The notes under the pieces: model-generated
The model's database searches: none
What the model saw: the letters and a program-made list of their open reading frames with translations, nothing else
Told to the model about the DNA's origin: nothing
Source of the DNA: Branchiostoma belcheri
Taxonomy: Eukaryota; Chordata; Leptocardii; Amphioxiformes; Branchiostomatidae
DNA length: 64,000 bases
NCBI RefSeq assembly: GCF_001625305.1
Contig: NW_017803002.1
Span: 230,521 to 294,520, forward strand
Reading direction: 5' to 3'
In this document: positions 12,001 through 21,800 of the stretch, in pieces
How the letters are laid out: every line of letters starts with the position of its first letter
Position numbering within the stretch: position 1 is the first letter of the stretch
Program-made: the position numbers and the translations under genes

Positions 12001-14943
12001 TACTAAACCACAGGAATAAAATTCTCGTATTGTGAATTTTCGGCAGTACTTATAGCGACGTATACGACAAGCCGGAATTTTGCAGAAATTATGAATCGGC
12101 ACTGTACGTATGTACTGAGTTCTTGAGTCGTGGACCGTTGGTAGCATGCCAGGTGCCATCCTCCATAGTTACCACCGGCTCCGTATTGTCGATAACTACC
12201 ATGGACTACCCAGGCCTAGAGCCAGGCTAGAACCTCGGTGGACGTGATCTTTTTTTTTTATTCAGGACACGTCAGCCGAAAATCAATGTGCGCGCGGATG
12301 TCATCCAAATTAAGTCGGTGTGGCCTTACCATGCATAGTCTGGAGAAAAGGAAAGTCCTTACCCCTTCCCAGCCAATGACAGAACAATGGGACTCTTCCT
12401 GTTCTCTTCCACATGCCCACATCGAGTACATCTTGTACGGAACAGGTTACCTGTGGGGGGGGGGGGGGCACACATGTTAATCTGAAACTTTATTTGCAAA
12501 ATCATGCCCGAAGGCTAATTGCTTGTACAATCAAGTATGATACTAGTTGCAATACAGTAACAGGAGACAGGTAACAGCTGTCTGGAAAAAAAACTTCTAC
12601 ATCTACTACTACGCTAGCTATTATGGGGTTCGACTTCTTCTTTGAAGGCAGTGGATAATGAATAGTCTCACATTCTGCATAATTAATGGGTTTTGTGATC
12701 TTAGTAGGAACGTAGTCTTTTGGTGATCTTCTAAATGACGAGATGATGGAGAAATTGTTGTAACTGTCTGAAATAATCTGTTTCTTTCCATCTCATACTC
12801 GTCATAGTGAGGACACTGGCTAACAAAATGTATCTTAATTGTATAATAATTGTTAATGTTCATCTTTAAATAGCAGGGCTCGAAATTCACTTTTGGGAAT
12901 AGGTGCACCCAACCTAAAAATTAGGTGCATAAAACATTTTTTTTGGGATGGTGCACCATATAAAACAAAACATAATTACAGATCTTAATGCTCCTCTTCT
13001 AAGCTTGAATCTGAAATGGGAGCTAACTTCAAAATCTTAAACTAGTACCTCAACAAAGATTTAATTATTTTTTGAAATTGACGCTTAGAATAGATGCCAA
13101 GAATATGCGTACTATTATTTAATATGTACAAAAATACCTACAAAAATATTTGGGTGCACCAGTGCACAGCTTCAATTTTGGGTGCACAGTATTTCGAGCC
13201 CTGAATAGCCTTCAAATACAAAGGCTAACATTGTTCATATTTTTCCCACAACTTTCACTACTCGCTACTTCTAGTACAGATACAGAAGCTGGTGCGTTAC
13301 ATAATAAAAACAGACATCCTTGCCCATTTTTGGCATGTTGACCACTGTCAGAAGTAGTGATGCATACCGGTTCATTGGACTTGGATACGGACTTGTAGAA
13401 ATGTTTAGGTTCAAGTCCAAAAAAAACTAAAAGTCAAGAACCGAGTCCGGACTTATTACTATAAAAGACCATTTCACATACCCCTTTTCTTTCCAAACCA
13501 CCTAAAACCTTCCGTAGATTGCAAAATCTTTGCTGCAAAATGAAGACAACATTGCCATCGGGCATCGTCAAGTTCCGGCCTCCATGTTATGTGGCCAAAG
13601 TTTCACCCACACAACATTGCAAGGTTGCCAACATGCAGTTTTATATACGCCACATGGGTTTAGGTCCGGACTTACAAGTCCATCCGGAACTGAACCTAAT
13701 ACTCTGGAGTCTGGACTTGAATCCGGACCTGAACCTAAAATTGAGCTTAGGTATGCATCACTAGTCAAAAGGCAACAAAATTTTTTTTTTTTTTCAAAAT
13801 CAGGCGAAAATTAATGTGCGCACTGATATCATCCATAGAAATTACTTGCTGTGGCCTTATCTTCACATGAAAAGAAATTTCGTTGAAGTCTACCGTGAAG
13901 TTCAATGATGTTTTTGGAGCCGGCCCGTTTATGCAGCTCATCTATGTTCTGTGTGATGACCACCAGGCTGCGTCCCTGCTTGACCAGTCTCTCCTCACAC
14001 TCAGCGATGGCCATGTGTCCGGCGTTGGGCAGTTTGGTCAGCATGACCTCCCTCCTGTAGTGGTAGAACTCCCACACCAGAGATGGGTTGGCTCGAAATG
14101 CTTCTGGAGTAGCCAGATCCTAGAGTGATAGAGACAAATTTCAATTTGTCCTGGTGTCCTTATTCCTGAGGATAACTTTTAATTCAGTCCTGTGTGTGTT
14201 TGTGTGTGTCAGTATGTGTGTGTGTGTTTGTTTGTGTGTGTGTGTGTGTGTGTTTGTGTGTGTTTGTGTGTGTGTGCTTGTGTGTGTGTGTTTGTGTGTG
14301 TGCCTGTTTGTGTGTTTGTGTGTGTGTGTTTGTGTGCGTGTGTGTTTGTCTGAGTGAGTGAGTGAGCGAGTGTGAGTGAGTGAGTGAGTGAGTGAGTGAG
14401 TGAGTGAGTGAGTGAGTGAGTGAGTGAGTGAGTGAGTGAGTGCATGAGTGAGTGTGTGAGTTAGTAATTAACGGAAGAAGTTCTACATGTGTAACAACGA
14501 GTATATAGGGGTCACTTTGAACTACCCGCCCAAGGCAATGGATCCTGGAACTTTTGGCCGAATCGGTTGGTGCGCTGAGCGGCGCGGGTTGGATCCCGTT
14601 CCAGATAGAGTCAACCCTCCGGTTACTACTTTCTCTAAGAGTCTAATGTGTTTAACACAGTCATGTATAAGTTAACGTTACCCACCTGAGCTTGCCACCT
14701 CCTCCAGAACCCCCCGGCTCCCCTGAAGGTTGGCACCCCGCTCTCTGCGCTGATCCCCGCCCCGGACAGCACCACGATGTTCTGCGCCTTGGCGAAATGT
14801 TCTCTGAACGCCGCCAGGTCCGAGCTGGGACGTCCCGTGCTCTGTGTCTGTCCCATCATGTTGACAACACGCCCCCCTCCCACTCTATAGACACGGGACA
14901 AGCTAGACTGTACAGAAACCCGTCCGACAACAACACGGAGCAT
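9063..14943 (-). CDS. SIRT5: NAD-dependent protein deacylase sirtuin-5, mitochondrial
   Basis: Seven exons assemble with GT-AG introns and closed phases: 14686-14943, 13894-14119, 12363-12450, 11651-11704, 10977-11100, 10186-10301 and 9063-9138. They encode 313 residues; human SIRT5 has 310. The start is the first ATG after an in-frame TGA two codons upstream. The N-terminus is Arg-rich without acidic residues, like a mitochondrial targeting peptide. Visible motifs: NAD-binding GAGISAESG (61-69), the acyl-pocket pair Tyr105 and Arg108 in FYHYRRE (human Tyr102/Arg105), TQNID (142-146), catalytic His161, zinc cysteines CTRC (169, 172) and CDHGGC, and the NAD-site GTSSVV. SIRT5 removes succinyl, malonyl and glutaryl groups from lysines. 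Introns hold MITEs, an hAT-like element, a LINE end and long tandem repeats. Confidence 0.96.
9733..10123. mobile_element. MITE of the CAGGGCTCGAAAT / GTGCACC family
   Basis: Inverted ends (a mutated TAGGGCTTGAAAT and TTTCGAGCCCTG) enclose about 390 bp rich in GTGCACC and its inverse just inside both ends. It lies in the last intron of SIRT5. Other copies: 12874-13203, 17429-18802, 23293-23613, 24540-24891. The CAGGG start is hAT-like. Confidence 0.75.
10411..10905. repeat. (ACTC)n tandem tract, about 500 bp
   Basis: Tetranucleotide CACT/ACTC array with scattered variants and a short (TC)n end. It sits in SIRT5 intron 5, starting about 70 bp past the exon 5 donor. On the SIRT5 sense strand it reads (GAGT)n, so it repeats the 5' splice-site-like hexamer GTGAGT many times. 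Apparent open frames across it are artefacts of the repeat. Confidence 0.95.
11901..12325. mobile_element. Harbinger-like MITE, GGCCACACCGACTTAA family
   Basis: Well preserved 425-bp element with inverted ends GGCCACACCGACTTAA and exact TTA duplications (11898-11900, 12326-12328). Its right end is 37 bp from the donor of SIRT5 exon 3. Confidence 0.8.
12485..12873 (-). mobile_element. LINE 3' end (fragment)
   Basis: On the minus strand an open frame (about 12621-12870) has the layout of a LINE C-terminus: a cysteine-proline pair followed by a Tyr/Asp segment, a phenylalanine-rich middle and a C-terminal FIIHCLQRR. The 3' untranslated part continues to about 12485 and is homologous to the plus-strand sequence at 33330-33507. 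Clade uncertain (CR1/L2-like). Confidence 0.55.
12874..13203. mobile_element. MITE of the CAGGGCTCGAAAT family
   Basis: Intact 330-bp copy: CAGGGCTCGAAAT at the left, ATTTCGAGCCCTG at the right, GTGCACC blocks inside both. The pentamer AATAG abuts both ends (12869-12873, 13204-13208), consistent with a 5-bp target duplication. It abuts the LINE fragment to its left. Confidence 0.8.
13355..13763. mobile_element. hAT-like MITE with TAGTGATGCATACC termini
   Basis: Inverted ends TAGTGATGCATACC and GGTATGCATCACTA enclose 409 bp with diverged tandem motifs around CCGGACTTG. The 8-bp flanks GTCAGAAG and GTCAAAAG (13347-13354, 13764-13771) match at seven positions, as expected for an hAT target duplication. 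The host sequence on both sides belongs to a Harbinger-like MITE ending at about 13857. Confidence 0.8.
14190..14445. repeat. (GT)n and (GAGT)n tandem tracts
   Basis: A degenerate (TG)n/(TTTG)n tract (14190-14350) passes into a clean (GAGT)n array (about 14351-14445). It lies in SIRT5 intron 1. Its orientation is opposite to the array in intron 5. Confidence 0.95.
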
Positions 14944-14949
14944 CAGTCA

Positions 14950-15825
14950 CGGTCTAAACACGCAGTTTTTCATGGGGAAAAAGTATCCTGGTGATATCAG
15001 TAACGTTATACCACGAAATTATTAAGAGGTCCAGCCGTCAGAAGTAAACATAAACACTAAAATGGACCATTCCAAAAATATAAGGGGGGATTTGTAACAC
15101 TTTAGTTTGCATTGCCTTAGTACTCTACTCAGTGTGTCAATCCCCTACTTTCTAAATAGTACTGTGGTTATGATTCTTTTATTCTCCTGTGTCCTTAGTC
15201 CTGAGGATTTTAAACACTTTTTGTCCTGTGGTCCGGTGTTATGTCATATCCCCTCTCTATTTTTATGGTTTGAACCCCCTAAAAACACACTTTAGCTCAA
15301 GAGGTCATTAACTTTAGACTCGCCTATGTCTGACCAATCAGATCGCAGAATTTGGTCATGTGTCTGGGCGGTAAGTTTGAGGAAGATTTGCAGTGGTCAA
15401 GGAATCTTAGCTGACCAGTGGACGTTTTCCAGGTTTCTGTAACTTGTTCAGGTAATACGTTGTTGTTACAGAGGTGTTGTTGCATTGATGTAAAAGCAGA
15501 ACTGTGCTGAAGTTGCGAGTACAGATCGATATAGCAGCGCGTGATGTTTGTTGTAAATAAGAGGGGGAGGGGGGTGGCATATGGGGCCAAATGGTAGCAG
15601 TATACAGTTTTCCCCCTATGGAGCCTTCCCAATGGAAACTGAGAAGGTTCGACGCTGTAAAATGTCTAGTAGGGTGCACAGCAAGTTACCAAAAAGGAAC
15701 ATATTTGGGTTCAGGGTACAACCAAGGACATACATGCATTTATACAGATCTTGGTATTCTTCTTCTTTGGCGGTTCAGTCTACAAAAATATGTCAAAAAT
15801 AGGCTCAAGTTTGCCTACTAGTCGT
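14950..15825. other. Upstream region of SIRT5; no gene seen
   Basis: Should hold the SIRT5 promoter and perhaps 5' exons of the plus-strand Schlafen-like gene. No TATA box, CpG island or convincing exon was identified. Confidence 0.35.
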
Positions 15826-15829
15826 TTTC

Positions 15830-17325
15830 CTATACATACTAGTACAGATACTGATCTGTATCTGTATAGCCGGTATAACCCGCCCTTTGGCGTAACACAC
15901 CAGCTTCACAGGCATTCAGTGTGGTGGCAGCTGGCTACTAGTATATTACACCAAACGACTTGTAACACCAAACCTTTCAACGTCTAACTCTAAGACTCTA
16001 ACTCTAAACATCATCTTGTCTCTAAGTCTAACTTAAAGCCTGTGGCTATTGACAGGATCGTCCTGTCAATAGCAGAAAATATTGCACTGCTGACAGGATC
16101 GTCCTGTCAATAGCAGAAAATATTGCACTGCTGACAGGATCGTCCTGTCAATAGCAGAAAATACTGCACTGCTGACAGGATCGTCCTGTCAATAGCAGAA
16201 AATATTGCACTGCTGACAGGATCGTCCTGTCAATAGTAGAATGATTTGCACTGCTGACAGGATTTTTCCTGTCAGCAGTGCAAATTATTCTACTATTGAC
16301 AGGATCGATAAAATTTTGGTATTTTTATTTCGTACTGGAAATTTTGGGGTTCGTGTAGGTCTTATGTAGATGTTATTATGTATGCTATTAGGCCATTTTT
16401 TACGATCCTGCGCTGCGGCCCCTGCAGATCGTCGTGCATACATTGATCCCCCGCTCGGTAGCGCGCGCCTGGCCTCCCGTAAGCAATTTGCGGCGGCAGT
16501 GCGTGCCTGTCGCCCCGACTAGCCTGTACCAGGCACCGCGGATCGCTGGAAAAATAGTAGAAATTGGCCGAAATAAAGGGAATAAGGTCGGCTAACTCCC
16601 TTGGTATATATTCCCTTTATTTCGGCCGATTTCTATTACTTTTTCCAGCGATCCACAGTGCCTGGTAGAGGCTAGTCGGGGCGACAGTAAGCGCTAGCCA
16701 TTACAGCCGGCGCCGCGGGAATGACACAGCGGTCTACCGGCGGGTACCCGTCGGGCTAGCCTGGGTGCCACCCCGCGCGCGAGTGTCTATCTCCTAAGTA
16801 AAAGTCACGGGAAGCCATACTCCCGGCAGACCTACTTGGCACACTGGGTCTAAATTCTAAATATCTCCTCACGCATGAGGCGTTTATATAGAGGGCTTCT
16901 CGTGGACGAAGGGGTTTGGGTGGATAATGGTAGCGGACAAATACGGTTTCTCCCGAAATCTATCGCCAAATAAACGCCGGACTCTGGGGCACCCAGGGTT
17001 AACCGCCAGGCGTGCTAACAGCAACACATGTCCTGTCAGCAGTGCAGTATTTTCTGCTATTGACAGGACGATCCTGTCAGCAGTGCAGTATTTCCTGCTG
17101 TTGGCAGGACGATCCTGTCAATAGCCTCAGGCAACTTTAAATAAATAACTGTTTCAAACTATCTTGTGTCTGTGATAATGCTTGGTGGAGTTCCACTCTA
17201 CGAACAAATGAATTCTTGAACACCTCAATCCTTGGTTGATAACTCTCTGGTACTTGAAGGCATGGCTATTTCTTTTCTGAGCTGGTATTAGATACTTGAT
17301 AGTTGATTAATTCACCAGTTTGTTA
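15830..17325 (-). mobile_element. LINE 3' end split by a foldback element
   Basis: On the minus strand, 17325-17142 and then 16029-15830 together match the LINE 3' end seen at 38520-39070: the coding tail around the motif QPRIEVFKNS, then the non-coding part and the GATACA-type minisatellite tail. The two pieces are separated by the element at 16038-17132. Confidence 0.75.
16038..17132. mobile_element. Foldback transposon with 41-bp terminal minisatellites
   Basis: The left end carries five exact-period 41-bp units (starts 16051, 16092, 16133, 16174, 16215), then a unit that flips orientation near 16256. The right end (17033-17125) carries the same units inverted. Each unit contains the near-palindrome GACAGGATCGTCCTGTC. 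The outer inverted repeat is GCCTGNGGCTATTGACAGG. Flanks AACTTAAA (16030-16037) and AACTTTAAA (17133-17141) look like a target duplication of about 9 bp. The interior has a hairpin with arms of about 65 bp (about 16520-16585 / 16608-16675). No transposase frame. Confidence 0.8.
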
Positions 17326-17428
17326 GTCCAGTTTTTAGCACTCATCTATGCACTAAAGGAAAAATATATACAACTTGTAAGTAAGTATGTAAGTATTTTC
17401 TGAAACTTCCTTCCTACCAGGAACACAA

Positions 17429-18802
17429 CAAGGCTGGAAATACTGGGTGCATGTGCACCTTCATAATTACAATGTATATAATAGTGCACCCAAAATTGGA
17501 GCTGTGCACCCAATTTTTCTCTGTGGGTGCACCCAAATATTTTGGTAGATATTTTGTACATATTATTGTAAATATATAATAGTATACAGGATATTCTTGG
17601 CATCTAAGTGTCAGAAAAATAATAAAATCTTTGCTGTACAACTACTGTAAGTCTTTTTTTTTTTTTTTCCAGTTTTAATTGTGCTTTATTCAACAGTTCG
17701 TGGAACATTTGCGATCTGAGGCATGTATGCCATCGTATACAATTCTGTCAACTTTTCCTAGTCTTATAAATAACATCGAATGTAATATAACAAAAATGTA
17801 TTCATAGCTGTACAAAGAATGAAGAAATAGTTAATTAATACACATTTTCCACTATCTATATCTTGTAGTTTTACACCCAATGTTTAGAATAAGTTTCTTA
17901 ATGAACGTTCAAAATTAAACTGTGTAACAATGTCCATACAATTCGTACCATACTTAAACTTAGAAATTGTGCTTTTTCCCAGCAATATTAGTTCATTGAT
18001 GTATAAAAATTGCTTTACATTAGGAAGGCGATATCCAAGAATAACATCTTGAGTGGTTAACGTCAATGTATATCCATATTCGGAGAGAAAACTCTTTTCA
18101 ACTTCTGCCCATAAAGGTTTAACAAGTGCACAATCAAAAAAGAAATGTTCTATATATTCGACAGAGTCACATACAGTACATCTATTGTTTGCTACTATTC
18201 CTTGTTTACATAAACTAACTCTTGTTGGATAAATATTGTGTAGAATCTTCCATTGTAATGATCTCAATTTTGGTTCTTTAGTGATTCGAAAAGGAGCTTC
18301 CCATATGGACTTCCACGTGTTAATATGGAAATCAAAATGTGGAAGGCGTGACTCCCAGAAACCTTGAGAGATAGGTTTTGCTGCTTTTTGTAAGATTAGT
18401 ATATTTCTAAAGAAACTATTAGTTTGAACTTTCACCTCTTTTTCAAATAACTTGATTTTATGTACTCCGTCAAAATCATATGACTACTGTAAGTCGTTGT
18501 TGTAAGAATTTGAAGTTAGCTCCCATTTCAGATTCAAGCTTAGAAGAGGAGCAGTAAGATCTGTAAATAGGTTTTGTTTTATATGGTGCACCTAAAATAT
18601 TTTTTTCTGCTGTAACAGTGGGGGGTTTATAGGCGCTACCAACTTGTCCGGCAAACGGGACCTTTTAGCGGAGGCTAGAGTGTCTGACTGGGGCCCGGGA
18701 CCAGTGGGTTTTTACGGCTCCTCCTGTTTCTTACAGTGCACCTAATTTTTTTAGGTTGGGTGCACCAGTGCACCTATTCCCAAAAATGAATTTCGAGCCC
18801 TG
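17429..18802. mobile_element. CAGGGCTCGAAAT-family MITE split by a LINE
   Basis: Left part 17429-17653 and right part from 18483 join into one copy of the GTGCACC-rich MITE. A second, smaller insertion interrupts the right part at about 18607-18757. The element ends 21 bp before the acceptor of the first visible Schlafen-like exon. Confidence 0.75.
17654..18482 (-). mobile_element. 5'-truncated L1/Tx1-like LINE
   Basis: The minus strand encodes an intact C-terminal frame of about 183 codons (18435-17884) of the zinc-knuckle type that follows LINE reverse transcriptases: a conserved LRSLQWKILHNIYPT stretch, then CTVCDSVEYIEHFFFDC. A poly(A) tail (poly-T on plus) is at about 17655-17668. A perfect 13-bp target duplication ACTACTGTAAGTC flanks it (17641-17653, 18483-18495). 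Confidence 0.85.
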
Positions 18803-18823
18803 ATTAATAAAGTCTCTTTACAG

Positions 18824-21800
18824 TGAAAGTGTGGGAGCAGACTTGTGTGGTCAGGATGGCACAGTTCTGTACTCCTGTCAATCTGAACAAGCCCAAATAC
18901 ATCATGACTCCACTGGGCTCACCAACCACAGACCTGGACTGGAAGGACGGCACCTATGATCATGCACAGGAGTCGTGAGTTTCTTAATGACTATACTTAC
19001 TGTACTCAAGTTTACAATCTGTGTACGGTTCTTAGGCCACACCGACTTAATTTCATGGATGACATCCGCGCGCGCATTGATTTTCGCCTGATCTCAAAAA
19101 AAAAGGAAGAAAAAAAGCTCCACGATTCATTACTCAGTACATATGTACAGTGTCGATTCATAAATTCCACAAAAAGCCAGTCGTGTGCCGGCTTGTCGTA
19201 TCTGATCATGCTAAGTACTGCCGCAAATTCACAATACCTGCAATATATTCCTGTGGTTTAGTAGCATTTTTATTTTTGGCCAGATCTTCTTTTTTCCGCG
19301 CACACTAGTTTTCCGCGCACACTAATATATCATCCATAAAATTAAGTCAGTGTGGGCTTACCTTTTTTCCTCTACATTCTTGCTTTCACCTCACCGGTAC
19401 CTATCCCTTGACCTTTGTGGATTCTAACTTTACACATCGTATCAGTTGTTGCTAAAATCTTTTGGATTTGTCTACATCTCTTGCTATCACCTTTTCCAAC
19501 TTTAACTTACTAGACTAACTAGTAGTAGTACTAACGTTTGGGATTATGATAATAATAATGGTTTATTTACTTCATAAACCCAGACTCCACTTTGCAGCCA
19601 CTGCTGAAGTACATGGACTGTAAAATACAATACATGTATTTCTAACTACTACATCATAACAGCATTAGGATAAAAATGGTGGGTTGGTGTCGAAATAGGT
19701 TAAAAACATTGCGTAAATCTACATTCGTTGATATTTTGCATAGGTACTAGACTCAAGAGAATAGATTAAAAGCGTTTAACTTTAAGTATAAAACATTAGG
19801 CATTGAATAGTGCGTGGATGTATTATTAGATAAAAGCACAACGTGGATAAAAGTATTTACAAACAAGAGTTCCACGATCTCATACCTTCGCCAAATGGTG
19901 TTAACCCTTGCGGTTGAAATATTATACAATTTTGATAATTGATTTTGCAAATAAGATCCTCATTTGCACGGGTTATATCAGTTGATCATATTCTCCACCC
20001 AATGACAGTCTTATCTTAACAAAAAGGCTATTAATATTATTATAGCACTTCCTCATAAATTATGCAAATGAGGTCATTATTTGAATAAATTATGTTTATT
20101 GATGTTCGCATTCACTTAACTTCCAAATGTGGCAAGTATGAAATTCCCAGTAGTTACAACTATGAAATTATAAAAAATTGCCATTAATTATGCAAATTAG
20201 ATCTTCATTTACATAGTCTTTATCCTCAGATGTTTTTTTAATTCTCAATTACATGTCACAAGTGTTTCATAGTCCTATTATCGAACAAAGCAGCTTTATA
20301 GAATTTCCTCATTAATTATGCAAATTAGCTCCTGATTTGCACAACTGTCATTTGATTATGTCAAGCATCCCTTCAGCTACCTACATACCAAAAATCACGA
20401 CAATCCGTCAACCGGTTCTTGAGTTATCATCCTTAGAAAATTTTTCAACAAATGCTCCTGCAGTTCCAGAAGAAGCCGCTAGGGGGCCCAAACTCATGTC
20501 ACTTCTTCCCTACCCCAAGAGCTATCTACCAACTAAAATTCGTGACCCTAGCATGTCCAGATCGCGAGATATCAAAACCGGAAGTTCTGCTGCAGTACCA
20601 ACAAAAGCCGCCAGGGGGCCCAAAATCTAATCATTTCTAGGTCTCATCAAGACCTACCCACCTACCAACTTTCATGACAATGCATACTAATCTTCTTGAG
20701 TTATGCTGTTCACAAACAGACAGACAAACGCTACTGAAAACATAACCTTCTTGGCGAAGGTAAAAACTGAAATTCTCCCAGCAAAAGCGGCACCTACATC
20801 AGCTACATGCCATTGAGAAGCTAAGTGACTACTTTGGAGTCTTGTGGATATGCTTGAGTAACCCTGATTGTATCTTGTTCTCCAGACCTCAGCATTATTA
20901 CCACAACGAGGTGTTGAAAGTCCGTGAGTCCAGAAACGTGGAGTTTAAGACCGCGGGCGGGCGCTACATCTACGACATCCTGCCCCAACATGTCGACAAG
21001 TATGGCAGCGCATTTCTCAATGGCAACGGAGGAACCCTTTACTTGGGCGTGCTAGACGATGGTATGGAGATTACAATTCATGGCTGTAGCCAGGGGGGGG
21101 TTAGACAATTCTGAACAATTTCTTATCTACAATGTATGATCCAAGCTTTCTAAGTTCTGTTGTGCTTTTTATAATTATATATTTATGTTTACCAATTTAA
21201 AGGAAAGCATATTGTTTTTGCTCAGTTTCTTCCTCTTCAAACAGTAACCTCTGACCTGACCAATGGCATGATTTGTTGACGTGTCACCATGGTGACTGGT
21301 GTTGGCTTACATAATGTTGCAATTTCATGGTCTGCTCTGCTCCTGTCACCATATACTAGTACTAGTATATGTGAATGTGTATCTGTATCTGTATAGCCGG
21401 TATAACCGCCTTTCTGCGTAACACACCAGCTTCTGTATCTGTAAAGCCGGCAGGGTTCTAGCTAGGATTTAATTTTAGCGTAGTGGCACTGGCCGCATGA
21501 TGAGGGAGCAAAGCGAAGCTTTTAAAGATTTGAGCTTAAAAAGAGGTCATTGAACTTTTGAAGGGATACCCAAAGGGAAAAAAATGTTATTTCTAAGGTA
21601 TGTACAATGTATCTCTGATTTTCCACATTTGATCTGGCATTCTCGAACAAAAAAATACAGTCACAATGCCCCTATGCTGTATTAGAAATTAGCATAGGGG
21701 GAAATTTAGCGTAGGGGGTCAAAATTATAGCGTAGGGGGCCCCTACGCTACTTTGCACTAACTAGAACCCTGGCCGGTATAACCGCCTTTCGGCATAACA

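Noticed and set aside
13829-13893. Extension of the SIRT5 frame past exon 2
   Set aside because: The frame continues by chance; the donor after CTTCACG and the exon at 12363-12450 restore the conserved zinc-binding region.
14154-14445. Open frames over the (GT)n/(GAGT)n tract
   Set aside because: Microsatellite translation within a SIRT5 intron.
16049-16310. CRISPR-like array of evenly spaced palindromic repeats
   Set aside because: The whole 41-bp unit is repeated, so there are no unique spacers; the host is a eukaryote, and the array is the end of a foldback transposon.
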